DNA of 58,991 bases from Flavobacterium sp. NKUCC04_CG (GTDB taxonomy: Bacteria > Bacteroidota > Bacteroidia > Flavobacteriales > Flavobacteriaceae): assembly GCF_019345525.1 (NCBI RefSeq), contig NZ_JAHKRA010000022.1:1-58991 (forward strand), written 5' to 3'. The position numbers and the translations under genes were made by a program. The notes beneath the pieces are model-generated. The model saw only the letters and a program-made list of their open reading frames with translations, did not search any database and was not told the DNA's origin. Positions 8,674 to 18,276 of the stretch are shown here, in pieces; the first letter of the stretch is position 1; each line of letters starts with the position of its first letter.

Positions 8674-8733
8674 AATTCGTTGATTTCAAAAAAATCTACT
8701 ATAAATATACTTAAAAAAAACAGATTCTAAACC

Positions 8734-9177
8734 ATGTTTACCAAAGAAGAAGCCCAACAATTAAGAAAAGAATTCTGGATTGCTTTTGCCGAAAAGTACC
8801 CGAGAAAATGGTTATTGCATCATACAAAAATCAAAGATTTTTCTTTCAAGTTTTTTGCAGACTCCAAAAAAGCACAAGTTCTTTTAGACATTGAACCTAG
8901 AGATCCCGAAAAGAGAACGATTTATTTTGAAAAAATAGAGTCTTTAAAAACCATCCTATTAGAAGAGCACCTTCCTGAAGCTATATTCGAACGCGAGTTT
9001 TACTTAGAAAACGGAAAATTAATCAGTAGAATATGGGTACAATTAGACCAAGTGAGTATAAATAACAAAAAAAGCTGGGACGCTATTTTCGACTTTTTTT
9101 ATGAACATATGAATGCCTTTGAATTGTTTTTTTACGAATACGAAGAATATATCAAAGATTTAGAGCTAAACACCTAA
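8734..9177 (+). CDS. DUF4268 domain protein
   Basis: A 147-residue soluble protein that matches my memory of the DUF4268 family, found alone or at the C-terminus of larger nuclease-like proteins. It is rich in aromatic and charged residues, with a WIAFAEKYPRKW segment near the start and a block of FFYEHMNAFELFFYEYEEY type at the end. There is no signal peptide or membrane span. No function is known to me. It is divergent from the Nudix gene. Confidence 0.75.
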   Translation: MFTKEEAQQLRKEFWIAFAEKYPRKWLLHHTKIKDFSFKFFADSKKAQVLLDIEPRDPEKRTIYFEKIESLKTILLEEHLPEAIFEREFYLENGKLISRIWVQLDQVSINNKKSWDAIFDFFYEHMNAFELFFYEYEEYIKDLELNT

Positions 9178-9287
9178 CTTAACTACAAATCGCGTTGGCG
9201 TCAATTTGGGCGTACTTTAGCAGCTGTTGAAAATATTTAAAAAAAGAAAGTTATTTTTTTATATCTTTCTTTTTTTAAATACAAAAA

Positions 9288-11126
9288 ATGCCTAGAAAAC
9301 TTTTCCTTATTTTCTTTCTTACTTGCCTACTTTTCACAAAAGCTTACTCACAAGTCTCACCTGTAAAAAAGGATTCGACTAAGGCTATAGAAAAGATGGA
9401 GAAGATTGAAGATTTTTCTAAAAAGAGAAAATTTACCAGATTTATTCAAAAAATGGTATTTAGAAAACCCAAAGGCCATAGTAAGACCAATGCTCCTGAA
9501 ATAGAGATTGATCGTAACTTAGAATTGGGGCAAGGAAAAATTATTCGTAATATCAACATCACTACTTTAGATCCTTTTGGTTTATCGGAATCCGATACGG
9601 CAAGAGTTCCTACGAAAAAAGTAGAAACATTGGGAAACCGTCTGCATCTTAAAACCAAAAGTTTCACCATTCGAAACTTGTTAATGTTTAAGAAAAACCA
9701 ACGTTTTGACTCGTTAGTCATCAAAGAATCCGAACGTATAATCCGTACACAACGCTATGTAAGACGGGTATTAATCCGTCCTATCCCGATTCCGAATAGC
9801 CCCGATTCTGTCGATGTTTCCATACGTGTATTGGATTCTTGGAGTATATATCCAACGGGTTCCCTATCGAGTTCAACAGGTCGACTACAAATAGTTGATC
9901 GTAATTTTGGAGGTTTCGGACACGAATTTTCCAATCAATATAAAATGCGTTTCAACGAAAATAAAAAAGCCTATAACACCCAATATCGCGTCAATAATAT
10001 TTACAACACCTTTGTATCTACAAACCTTTATTACGACAGTGATTTAGATGAAAACTATATCAAAAGCTGGAACATAGAACGTCCCTTTTATTCGCCTTAC
10101 GCCAAATGGGCTGGAGGGGCACAATTCTATCAACGATTTTATAGGGACTCCTTACCCGACGCGAATAAAAAGTATAGCATGCAGAATTTTAAGTACAATA
10201 TCAAGGATTTTTGGGCTGGATATTCTCTACCGATATCCAAGAAATTGGGACCTGAAAATGAGATAACCAATTTAATATCTTCTGTACGGTACTTTAGACA
10301 GAAATATACCGAAAGACCAACATTTGACTATGATACTCTGAGTTTTTATTCCAATCAAAAGTTATACCTTGCTTCTATTGGAATCAGTTCTGTCAATTAT
10401 GTACAAGATAAATTTTTATATAACTACGACATTATTGAAGACGTTCAAGTAGGTAAATTATTCGCTATCACCGGGGGAATGCAGGAGCAAAATGGAAAAA
10501 GGCGTTCCTATTTTGGCGCTCAATTTGCACTCGGACGGTATACCCGTTACGGCTATCTCTCCACCAATATAGAATGGGGTAGTTATTTTTATGGAAAGAA
10601 TCCGGAACAAAGTGCCTTTAAGATAGAATTGACCTATTTTACCAAGCTGATGCACATGGGTAATTGGCGATTTAGACATTTTGTACAACCCCAATTGATT
10701 ATCGGTTATAACCGTGAACAACACGTGGGCGATGAGTTACGCATTGACTCTAGCACAGGTATAGAAGGTTTTAATGCAGAAAAGTTACGCGGTACCAAAC
10801 GAGCCATGTTGTCATATCAAATACAATCTTATGCTCCAACAAATTGGAATGGATTTCGTTTTAACCCCTATTTCAATGTAGAACTCGGTATGTTGGGTGA
10901 TGAAAACAACCGTTTTTTAAACGATAAGGTCTATTCTAAAATAGGACTCGGAGTAGTAATTAATAATGATTATTTGGTATTTAGCAGCATCCAACTGTCG
11001 TTGGCATACTATCCAAGCATGCCCGATCGAGACGGTAGTGTAATCAAAACCAACGTACTTCGAAATCACAATTTTAGTTTGCAGAGTTTTAATTACGGCA
11101 AACCTACTACAGTTTCGTATCGTTAA
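9288..11126 (+). CDS. Outer-membrane beta-barrel protein with N-terminal POTRA-like region
   Basis: A 612-residue protein with a signal peptide ending near AYSQ. About residues 85-190 read like a POTRA-type segment (GKIIRNINITTLDPFG, then paired strands ending in VDVSIRVLDSWSIYP). The remainder is a long run of amphipathic strands with aromatic girdles. It lacks an obvious BamA-type VRGF lid motif. Bacteroidota carry conserved homologues of unknown role. It stands alone, with a run of T and A before the start and no close partner. Confidence 0.75.
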   Translation: MPRKLFLIFFLTCLLFTKAYSQVSPVKKDSTKAIEKMEKIEDFSKKRKFTRFIQKMVFRKPKGHSKTNAPEIEIDRNLELGQGKIIRNINITTLDPFGLSESDTARVPTKKVETLGNRLHLKTKSFTIRNLLMFKKNQRFDSLVIKESERIIRTQRYVRRVLIRPIPIPNSPDSVDVSIRVLDSWSIYPTGSLSSSTGRLQIVDRNFGGFGHEFSNQYKMRFNENKKAYNTQYRVNNIYNTFVSTNLYYDSDLDENYIKSWNIERPFYSPYAKWAGGAQFYQRFYRDSLPDANKKYSMQNFKYNIKDFWAGYSLPISKKLGPENEITNLISSVRYFRQKYTERPTFDYDTLSFYSNQKLYLASIGISSVNYVQDKFLYNYDIIEDVQVGKLFAITGGMQEQNGKRRSYFGAQFALGRYTRYGYLSTNIEWGSYFYGKNPEQSAFKIELTYFTKLMHMGNWRFRHFVQPQLIIGYNREQHVGDELRIDSSTGIEGFNAEKLRGTKRAMLSYQIQSYAPTNWNGFRFNPYFNVELGMLGDENNRFLNDKVYSKIGLGVVINNDYLVFSSIQLSLAYYPSMPDRDGSVIKTNVLRNHNFSLQSFNYGKPTTVSYR

Positions 11127-11215
11127 ATGTTGTAATTAATTCAATCCTAACTACAGCATGTTGTCGCGGTAAATTTTTTATCGTTTCACAAAATTCCAAA
11201 AACAAGCTATAATAC

Positions 11216-11252
11216 AAAAAGGGCCGCTTTATAACAAAAAGCAGCCCTTTTA
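11216..11252 (-). terminator. Terminator of the GlmU-like gene
   Basis: An imperfect stem, AAAGGGC-CGCTTT with AAAGC-AGCCCTTT, has one mismatch and A/T runs on both sides. It lies directly after the minus-strand gene ending at 11272. Confidence 0.75.
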
Positions 11253-11271
11253 AATATTTTATTTCCAAAAT

Positions 11272-12435
11272 CTACATTTCGGTTTCTTTGAAAATGTGTT
11301 TGATAATCTGTATATCCTCTATAGTTAATTCAACATGGCGTCTGTCCATAACCACTTTCATGGTTTCCAATGTTTTTTCCAACTGGTAAACGGTACTGTT
11401 TTCACAACCACCCCAAGTGAAACTCGGAATAAATGTCTTTGGAAAGCCTGCACCAAAAACACTGGCGGAAACTCCAACGACTGTTCCTGTATTAAACATG
11501 GTATTGATACCACATTTACTGTGATCGCCCATCATCAAACCACAAAATTGCAGTCCGGTGTCTTCGTAATCATCCTGTTCATAATTCCACAATTTTACCG
11601 TCCCATAATTATTTTTCAAATTGGAATTGTTGGTATCTGCACCTAAATTACACCATTCACCAATGACAGCATTGCCTAAAAAACCATCGTGCCCTTTGTT
11701 GGAATAAGCAAACAGGACGGAGTTACTCACTTCACCGCCCACTCTACAATGCGGTCCCACAGTGGTAGCACCGTAAATTTTGGTACCCATTTTAACCTGT
11801 GCTTCCTCGCATAAGGCAAATGGTCCGCGAATAATAGATCCTTCCATAATTTCAGAATCTTTACCTATGTATATAGGCCCCGTAGTAGCATTTAGAGTCA
11901 CAAACTCCAATTTAGCTCCTTCTTCAATAAAGATATCTTGATGTCCTATGGCATTGACGCTCGACGGTATCGGCTCTGAAATTCGATCTTCGGTTAGAAA
12001 TTCAAAATCTTCGCGAATTGCTTGGTCATTTTTCATAAAAATGTCCCACTTATTCGCGATTTGCATCAAATCTCCCGTATAGTTTATAGCTTCATATTGA
12101 TCAAAATCAATTTCCTCTTGAGAATCTTGCGTGTAAAAAGCTACTATTTCCTCTTGATAAAAAATAGCTTGAAGCGGTTCTAAAGCCTGCACCATTTCAA
12201 TCAAAATAGGGTTCGGCAAGAACGAAGCATTGATCATCACATTGTTATCCATTTCCACCATGGGAAATTTATCACTCAAGTATTCTTCTGTAACCGTAGT
12301 AGTGGTATACCCCAATTGTTTTTCCCACTTTTCACGTATGGTCAAAATACCAACGCGAATATCGGCTACAGGTCGCGTAAAAGTAAATGGCAATAAAGCC
12401 TCGCGAACAGATCCGTCAAAAAGTATATAGTTCAT
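11272..12435 (-). CDS. GlmU-family putative sugar nucleotidyltransferase
   Basis: A 387-residue protein with an N-terminal region resembling a degenerate nucleotidyltransferase (MNYILFDGSVREALLPFTFTRP) and a C-terminal left-handed beta-helix. Hexapeptide turns (IGKDSEIMEG, VKMGTKIYG, LGADTNNSN) cover about residues 180-330. It is not the standard GlmU; Bacteroidota have this second form, and its substrate is unknown to me. It is transcribed from a TAACTTTG element about 23 bases upstream and ends at a hairpin. Confidence 0.82.
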   Translation of the reverse strand: MNYILFDGSVREALLPFTFTRPVADIRVGILTIREKWEKQLGYTTTTVTEEYLSDKFPMVEMDNNVMINASFLPNPILIEMVQALEPLQAIFYQEEIVAFYTQDSQEEIDFDQYEAINYTGDLMQIANKWDIFMKNDQAIREDFEFLTEDRISEPIPSSVNAIGHQDIFIEEGAKLEFVTLNATTGPIYIGKDSEIMEGSIIRGPFALCEEAQVKMGTKIYGATTVGPHCRVGGEVSNSVLFAYSNKGHDGFLGNAVIGEWCNLGADTNNSNLKNNYGTVKLWNYEQDDYEDTGLQFCGLMMGDHSKCGINTMFNTGTVVGVSASVFGAGFPKTFIPSFTWGGCENSTVYQLEKTLETMKVVMDRRHVELTIEDIQIIKHIFKETEM

Positions 12436-12457
12436 CTCAATAATTCATTTATAAACT

Positions 12458-12465
12458 CAAAGTTA
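12458..12465 (-). promoter_or_regulatory. -7 promoter element of the GlmU-like gene
   Basis: The minus strand reads TAACTTTG, matching TAnnTTTG, and ends about 22 bases before the start codon at 12435. Confidence 0.5.
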
Positions 12466-12545
12466 AAGCATTCCTGATTAAAAAAAGTAGGATTACTTCT
12501 TTTTTATAATTTGACCAAGGATTTTATTTTATAAGCCACTTTGCA

Positions 12546-12625
12546 ATAAGGATGGAAGTGATATCCTTTTGTGGAGCCAAGCGTAACAAAAGATAAAACG
12601 AACAGCCTGGCCCGAAGGGATTGCC
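12546..12625 (+). repeat. Structured intergenic element, copy 1
   Basis: An 80-base stretch that aligns with the minus strand of 25786-25866. The shared blocks are GATnGAAGnGnnATCCTTTT on the left and AAAAGATAAAnCGnAnAGC on the right. The variable middle closes as a stem in both copies, here CTTTTGT (12566-12572) with ACAAAAG (12586-12592). It lies between the GlmU-like promoter and the L31 terminator. The strand of function is not known. It could be a dispersed repeat or a small RNA. Confidence 0.6.
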
Positions 12626-12655
12626 AAAAAAAAAGCCTCCCCGAAGGAAGGCTTT
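12624..12655 (-). terminator. Terminator of the L31 gene
   Basis: On the minus strand AAAGCCTTCC pairs with GGGAGGCTTT around a TTCG tetraloop. The ten-base stem contains one G-T pair and is followed by a run of at least eight T. Confidence 0.9.
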
Positions 12656-12676
12656 AGTATGTGAAAATCTCTAGAA

Positions 12677-12928
12677 TTATTTAGAGAATTTTGCGTATTT
12701 CGTTTTGAATTTATCAATACGTCCTGCAGTATCGATAAGTTTAGATTTACCTGTGTAAAAAGGGTGAGATGTTCTAGAAATCTCCATTTTGAATACTGGG
12801 TAAACAACGCCATCAACTTCAAGAGTTTCTTTTGTATCAACGGTTGATTTGGTGATGAATACGTCTTCATTTGACATATCCTTAAATGCTACTAATCTGT
12901 AATTCTCTGGGTGAATACCTTTTTTCAT
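12677..12928 (-). CDS. rpmE2: 50S ribosomal protein L31, type B
   Basis: An 83-residue ribosomal protein recognised by its opening MKKGIHPENYRLVAFKDMS and the SHPFYTGK segment. It has no cysteines, so it is the zinc-free form, which in many bacteria replaces the zinc-binding L31. A TAAATTTG promoter lies about 115 bases upstream and a UUCG-type terminator follows. Confidence 0.97.
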   Translation of the reverse strand: MKKGIHPENYRLVAFKDMSNEDVFITKSTVDTKETLEVDGVVYPVFKMEISRTSHPFYTGKSKLIDTAGRIDKFKTKYAKFSK

Positions 12929-13042
12929 GATGTAAATCTTTTTATTAATTGGCCATTTTGACTTTTGAAGCTTTCTACTTTCATAGAAAGGTATAAAGGT
13001 TCCACAGCTTTTTTATTTGTAATTCTTTTTATTATCAGTTTG

Positions 13043-13050
13043 CAAATTTA
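13043..13050 (-). promoter_or_regulatory. -7 promoter element of the L31 gene
   Basis: The minus strand reads TAAATTTG, matching TAnnTTTG. It implies a leader of roughly 110 bases before the L31 start. That leader contains an AAGCTTTC/GAAAGGT-type short hairpin near 12970-12990 and could host regulation. Confidence 0.55.
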
Positions 13051-13135
13051 CAACTAAATTTCAATTATCAAACTTTCCGGTCATTTTTTTATAGGTAGTT
13101 TCTCTTTTTTTAAAATTTGTCGTGAGCAAAATTCC

Positions 13136-13143
13136 TATATTTG
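13136..13143 (+). promoter_or_regulatory. -7 promoter element of the DUF4199 gene
   Basis: TATATTTG matches TAnnTTTG and is followed by GTACC, as at several other starts in this window. The ATG at 13171 lies 27 bases downstream. Confidence 0.6.
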
Positions 13144-13170
13144 TACCTTATATATATACAAACCGATCTC

Positions 13171-13701
13171 ATGAACGACGTTATCAAGAAAAATGGACTA
13201 CAATTTGGTGCAATTTTATCCGCCTATTATATCGTTACTACGCTCCTTATGTTCTTTTTCAATCAAAACCTATTTGTCAGTATCCCCTTTGGGTTTGCCA
13301 GCATTTTTGTTTCCTTAGGTATAGGTGTTGTAGCCTTATTTTGGGCTAAGAAGAAACTCAACGGATATATTACTTTTAAAGATGCATTTACCTCCTATTT
13401 TATAACGATAGTGATGGGATTATTAGCACATATTGTCATTACTTATTTACTGTTTAATTTAGTTGACCCATCAGCAAAGGAGACCATTAAAGAATTGACC
13501 ATCGCATTTACTCAAAAAAACATGACTAGTCTTGGTGTAGAAACGGAGACCCTAAATAAAACTATAGAGCAGATTCGAGAAGCTGATAATTTCAATTTAG
13601 GCAATTTGGTTAAGTCATTTGCCTGGAAAACGCTTTTGTATTCCGTTGGAGGAATGCTTATTGCTTTGGTATTTAGAAATCAAAATGAACCTACCCGCTA
13701 A
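13171..13701 (+). CDS. DUF4199 membrane protein
   Basis: A 176-residue integral membrane protein of the DUF4199 family, with about four membrane helices and a soluble loop near residues 100-140. The role is unknown. The start is the ATG at 13171 rather than the TTG at 13141, because the latter lies inside the promoter. It is followed three bases later by a glycosyltransferase; in flavobacteria the two are often adjacent. Confidence 0.85.
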   Translation: MNDVIKKNGLQFGAILSAYYIVTTLLMFFFNQNLFVSIPFGFASIFVSLGIGVVALFWAKKKLNGYITFKDAFTSYFITIVMGLLAHIVITYLLFNLVDPSAKETIKELTIAFTQKNMTSLGVETETLNKTIEQIREADNFNLGNLVKSFAWKTLLYSVGGMLIALVFRNQNEPTR

Positions 13702-13704
13702 TCT

Positions 13705-14661
13705 ATGGATATCTCTCTAATAATTCCCCTGTTAAATGAGGCGGAATCGCTGCCTGAACTTCATTCTTGGATTAAGAAAGTTATGGACCAAAACGGCTAT
13801 AGCTACGAGGTTCTATTTATAGATGACGGTAGTAAGGACGATTCGTGGAACATCATTAGTCAATTGTCGGAAATGCATCCGGAGGTACAAGGCATCCGTT
13901 TTTTAAAGAATTATGGAAAGTCTCAAGCTTTACACGCTGGGTTTGCTCAGGCAATCGGTGAAGTAGTCATTACTATGGATGCCGATTTACAAGATAGCCC
14001 AGAGGAAATTCCCGGTCTCTATCAAATGATTACGCAAGAGAATTACGATTTGGTATCGGGTTGGAAAAAGAAACGTTATGATGCGGTATTGTCCAAAAAC
14101 TTACCTTCAAAACTATTTAATTGGTCGGCTCGGAAAACCTCTGGTGTGCAATTGAACGATTTTAATTGTGGGCTAAAAGCTTATAAAAATGCCGTTGTCA
14201 AAAACATAGAGGTTTCAGGAGAGATGCATCGCTATATACCCGTACTGGCCAAAAATGCCGGTTATGATCGTATCGGTGAGAAAATCGTGATTCATCAGGC
14301 TCGAAAATACGGTACCACAAAATTTGGTATGGATCGTTTTATCAACGGTTTTTTAGATTTGATTACCATTTGGTTTATCTCTAAATTTGGTAAGCGCCCG
14401 ATGCATTTATTCGGTGCTTTAGGAGTTATGATGTTTTTTATTGGTTTTGCCTCGGCCTTATATATAGGGATTAAAAAACTCCTAAAACTCTATCATAATG
14501 AGGCGGCTATATTGGTAACTCAAGACCCTTGGTTTTATATTGCCTTGACCACCATGATTATTGGAACTCAGTTTTTCTTGGCTGGATTTTTAGGCGAGAT
14601 TATATTGCGAACTAAAAACAAAGAAAAAAGATATAAAATTGCAGCTACAACGCAGCTGTAA
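13705..14661 (+). CDS. Family 2 glycosyltransferase, polyprenyl-phosphate sugar transferase type
   Basis: A 318-residue GT2 protein resembling DPM1/GtrB enzymes, which move a sugar onto a polyprenyl phosphate at the cytoplasmic face. Visible marks are SLIIPLLNEAESLP at the start, FIDDGSKDDSW near residue 38, and the metal-binding MDADLQDSPEEI near residue 92. Two C-terminal membrane helices lie at about residues 232-255 and 270-292. The donor sugar is unknown. It lies between the DUF4199 gene and a phosphosugar mutase, which could supply the sugar phosphate; that link is inferred. Confidence 0.9.
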   Translation: MDISLIIPLLNEAESLPELHSWIKKVMDQNGYSYEVLFIDDGSKDDSWNIISQLSEMHPEVQGIRFLKNYGKSQALHAGFAQAIGEVVITMDADLQDSPEEIPGLYQMITQENYDLVSGWKKKRYDAVLSKNLPSKLFNWSARKTSGVQLNDFNCGLKAYKNAVVKNIEVSGEMHRYIPVLAKNAGYDRIGEKIVIHQARKYGTTKFGMDRFINGFLDLITIWFISKFGKRPMHLFGALGVMMFFIGFASALYIGIKKLLKLYHNEAAILVTQDPWFYIALTTMIIGTQFFLAGFLGEIILRTKNKEKRYKIAATTQL

Positions 14662-14679
14662 TTGATAAAATATGTGATT

Positions 14680-16407
14680 ATGAAGTTAGAACAAACCTTA
14701 CTAGACCAGGCAAATGCGTGGTTAACACCTGTTTTTGATGAGGATACTCAGCGTCAGGTCAAAGCAATGATAACCGCATCGCCTAAGGACTTACAAGAGA
14801 GTTTTTATAAAAATCTCGAATTCGGTACTGGCGGAATGCGCGGTATTATGGGAGTAGGAACCAATAGAATCAATCGTTATACCTTGGGTAAAAACACTCA
14901 GGGCTTATCCAACTATTTAAAAAAATCATTTCCCAATGAACCGATAAAGGTAGCCATAGCTTTTGATTGTCGCCATAACAGCCAATCTTTGGCTAAGGTG
15001 GTAGCCGATGTATTTAGCGCTAATGGTATTCACGTTTATCTGTTTTCAGAATTACGCCCTACTCCAGAGCTGTCGTTTGCTGTAAAATATTTGGGATGTA
15101 AGGCAGGTATTGTTTTAACCGCTTCACACAATCCACCGGAATACAACGGTTATAAAGTATATTGGGAAGATGGAGGTCAATTGGTACCGCCTCAGGACGG
15201 CGAAATCATTGCTGAAATCGAGAGTCTTACTTATGATGCTATTCAATTTACTCCAACGGAGTCGTTGATTGAATACATCGATCGCGAAGTAGATCAAGCC
15301 TTCATCAAATCAAGTATCGAAAACGCGAGTTTCCATACACCAGAGAAGGCAAAAATAGATTTAAAAGTAGTTTTTACCTCATTGCACGGTACTTCGATTA
15401 CGATTACTCCGACTGTTTTACTACAGGCAGGGTACACCGATCTTCACATTGTCAAGGAACAAGCCATACCCAACGGCGACTTCCCCACCGTAAAATCACC
15501 CAATCCAGAAGAACCCGAAGCTTTAGCTATGGCATTGCAACTAGCCGACGAAATTCAAGCCGATATCGTGATCGGAACAGATCCCGATTCAGACAGACTT
15601 GGTGTTGCTGTACGCGATAACAACGGTAAAATGATTTTGCTCAACGGCAATCAAACCATGGTGATTATGACTGCATTTTTGTTGGAGCAATGGAAACAAA
15701 ACAATAAATTAACCGGTAATGAATTTATCGGATCAACTATAGTATCTACTCCAATGATGTTGGAACTGGCCTCGGCTTATCAAGTAGAATGCAAAGTAGG
15801 ACTAACCGGATTTAAATGGATTGCGAAAATGATTCGCGATTTTCCAGAACAAAAATTCATTGGCGGTGGTGAAGAGAGTTTTGGCTATATGGTCGGTGAT
15901 GCAGTACGAGATAAAGACGCTGTAGCCTCTACCCTATTGGTATGTGAGATTGCTGCGATTGCCAAAGCAGCAGGCAGTTCCCTATATCAAGAATTACAAA
16001 ATTTATATGTTGATTTTGGGTATTTTAAAGAACACTTAATTTCAATTACCAAAAAAGGCATAGACGGCGCTGAAGAAATCAAACAAATGATGCGTGATTT
16101 ACGCTTAAACCCACTTAAGGAAATCAATGGCGAGCGTGTGATTTTTATTGAGGATTACCAAAGTGGAAAAGCAAAAAACCTATTTACTGACGAAGAAGAG
16201 AATTTAGCAATACCTCAATCCAATGTGTTGATTTATTATCTAGAAGACGGTAGTAAAATTTGTGCAAGACCAAGTGGAACTGAACCTAAAATCAAATTTT
16301 ACTTTAGCGTTCACATTCCAGTTCATCATACCGATGAGATTGCTCAAGCAGACGCTTTTTTAACACAGAAAATAGAAGATATTATTGCAGATATGCAGTT
16401 GTCTTAA
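14680..16407 (+). CDS. Phosphohexomutase (phosphoglucomutase/phosphomannomutase)
   Basis: A 575-residue alpha-D-phosphohexomutase that moves phosphate between C1 and C6 of a hexose. The phosphoserine loop TASHNPPEYNGYK is near residue 147 and the metal loop GTDPDSDRLG near residue 303. A sugar-binding GGGEESFGY segment and a phosphate-binding RPSGTEPKIKFY C-terminus follow. The ATG at 14680 is preferred to the TTG at 14662. Glucose or mannose preference cannot be read from sequence. Confidence 0.95.
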   Translation: MKLEQTLLDQANAWLTPVFDEDTQRQVKAMITASPKDLQESFYKNLEFGTGGMRGIMGVGTNRINRYTLGKNTQGLSNYLKKSFPNEPIKVAIAFDCRHNSQSLAKVVADVFSANGIHVYLFSELRPTPELSFAVKYLGCKAGIVLTASHNPPEYNGYKVYWEDGGQLVPPQDGEIIAEIESLTYDAIQFTPTESLIEYIDREVDQAFIKSSIENASFHTPEKAKIDLKVVFTSLHGTSITITPTVLLQAGYTDLHIVKEQAIPNGDFPTVKSPNPEEPEALAMALQLADEIQADIVIGTDPDSDRLGVAVRDNNGKMILLNGNQTMVIMTAFLLEQWKQNNKLTGNEFIGSTIVSTPMMLELASAYQVECKVGLTGFKWIAKMIRDFPEQKFIGGGEESFGYMVGDAVRDKDAVASTLLVCEIAAIAKAAGSSLYQELQNLYVDFGYFKEHLISITKKGIDGAEEIKQMMRDLRLNPLKEINGERVIFIEDYQSGKAKNLFTDEEENLAIPQSNVLIYYLEDGSKICARPSGTEPKIKFYFSVHIPVHHTDEIAQADAFLTQKIEDIIADMQLS

Positions 16408-16435
16408 GTAATATAAATACAGAGATCCCCCGAGA

Positions 16436-18274
16436 ATGAACGAATATTTTAGAAAGATTTTTCGCTTTGCGAAACCTTATAAACAGTATGCTTATTTAAA
16501 TATTTTCTTTAATATTTTATATGCCTTATTCAGTGCCTTATCCTTTATCGCATTGATCCCCATGATGGATGTTCTTTTTGATGAAAGCAAAAAAGTACTT
16601 GAAAAACCGGTTTATACAGGGCTTAGCAGTCTTAAATCCTATGCACTCGACAGCATGGGTTATTTTGTAACGACTTCGTCTGAAGAATACGGACCACAAA
16701 CCACTTTGATGGTGATGGTTGCTGTGATTATTAGTATGTTTTTACTAAAAAACCTTTGTAATTACTGGGCGATGTATTTTATCACTTATTTGCGAAACGG
16801 TGTTTTAAAAGACATTCGTAATGCGATGTATAAAAAAACAGTAGAATTACCCCTTTCTTTTTTCTCCGAAAAACGAAAAGGAGATGTGATTTCTAGAATG
16901 ACTTCCGATGTATTGGAAATTCAATATTCCTTTTTATCCATACTCGAAATCATTATTCGTGAACCACTGACTATTTTGTTTACGATTATCGCCATGTTTG
17001 CAATCAGTACTAAACTAACACTTTTCGTTTTTATATTTATACCTATTTCCGGAATTATTATATCCAAATTGGGTAAAACCTTAAAAAAGAGTTCTCAAAA
17101 AGCATCTGAAGAACAAGGTTTTTTCTTATCACTTATTGAAGAATCCCTAGCTGGGTTAAAAGTGATCAAAGGATTTAATTCCGAAAAGCGATTTAACGAT
17201 AAATTTCAAGACTCTACCTTGAGTTTTTACCACCTCAATAATAAAATTTTAAACCGCCAAAATCTATCGTCGCCTTTAAGTGAGTTTTTAGGCATCGTCA
17301 CTATAGCGGTATTATTGGTCTTTGGAGGCACCATGGTTTTGGTCGATAAAACCTTGTCTGGTTCCATGTTTATCGGTTATATAGCGATGGCTTATAATAT
17401 ACTTACTCCCGCTAAAGCAATTTCTAAAGGTTTATACAGCTTAAAAAGAGGTGATGCTGCAGCAGAGCGTATCTTAGAGATATTGGAAGAAACCAATCAG
17501 ATTGAAAATAAAAAAGACGCCATCGTTAAAAACAGTTTTGAAAGCGATATCAACATCAATAACATCTCTTTTCAATACGAGAAAGAAACCGTTTTAAAAG
17601 ATTTCTCTTTAAAAATAAACAAAGGTCAAACCGTGGCTTTGGTTGGGCAATCTGGAAGTGGAAAAAGTACGATTGCCAATCTATTGACTCGCTTTTGGGA
17701 TATCAATAGCGGTAGTATTACTATAGATGGTATCGAGCTTAGGGATCTAGATTTACATTCGTTAAGGGCTTTAACTGGATTGGTTACTCAAGACAGTATC
17801 TTATTTAACGACACCATTAAAAACAACTTAAAAATTGGTAAAGAAAACGCCACAGATGAAGAGATAGTAGATGCTTTAAAAATAGCGAATGCCTATGAAT
17901 TTGTGAAGGACCTACCTTTGGGTATAGACACGAATATCGGCGATTCTGGGAACAAACTTTCGGGAGGACAAAAACAACGTTTATCCATTGCCCGTGCTGT
18001 ATTGAAAAATCCACCGATCATGATTTTAGACGAGGCTACTTCTGCCTTGGACACCGAAAGCGAAAAATTGGTTCAGGATGCGATTGAAAACATGATGAAA
18101 AACAGAACATCCATCGTTATTGCTCACCGTCTTTCCACCATTCAAAAAGCAGATTTGATTGTTGTTATGCAAAAAGGACGTATTGTGGAACAAGGGACTC
18201 ATGATACACTACTAAGTCAAAATGGAACCTACGCCAAATTAGTATCTTTACAAAGTTTAGAAAAACTGCAATAG
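16436..18274 (+). CDS. ABC exporter, fused membrane and ATPase domains (MsbA-like)
   Basis: A 612-residue half-transporter with six membrane helices in the first 330 residues and a C-terminal ATPase. The ATPase carries Walker A GQSGSGKST, signature LSGGQKQR, Walker B IMILDEATSALD and the H-loop IVIAHRLST. It should work as a homodimer and export a lipid or other hydrophobic substrate. MsbA (lipid A core) is the closest well-known relative, but the substrate is not proven. The gene starts 29 bases after the mutase and is followed two bases later by a DUF2971 gene. Confidence 0.93.
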   Translation: MNEYFRKIFRFAKPYKQYAYLNIFFNILYALFSALSFIALIPMMDVLFDESKKVLEKPVYTGLSSLKSYALDSMGYFVTTSSEEYGPQTTLMVMVAVIISMFLLKNLCNYWAMYFITYLRNGVLKDIRNAMYKKTVELPLSFFSEKRKGDVISRMTSDVLEIQYSFLSILEIIIREPLTILFTIIAMFAISTKLTLFVFIFIPISGIIISKLGKTLKKSSQKASEEQGFFLSLIEESLAGLKVIKGFNSEKRFNDKFQDSTLSFYHLNNKILNRQNLSSPLSEFLGIVTIAVLLVFGGTMVLVDKTLSGSMFIGYIAMAYNILTPAKAISKGLYSLKRGDAAAERILEILEETNQIENKKDAIVKNSFESDININNISFQYEKETVLKDFSLKINKGQTVALVGQSGSGKSTIANLLTRFWDINSGSITIDGIELRDLDLHSLRALTGLVTQDSILFNDTIKNNLKIGKENATDEEIVDALKIANAYEFVKDLPLGIDTNIGDSGNKLSGGQKQRLSIARAVLKNPPIMILDEATSALDTESEKLVQDAIENMMKNRTSIVIAHRLSTIQKADLIVVMQKGRIVEQGTHDTLLSQNGTYAKLVSLQSLEKLQ

Positions 18275-18276
18275 CT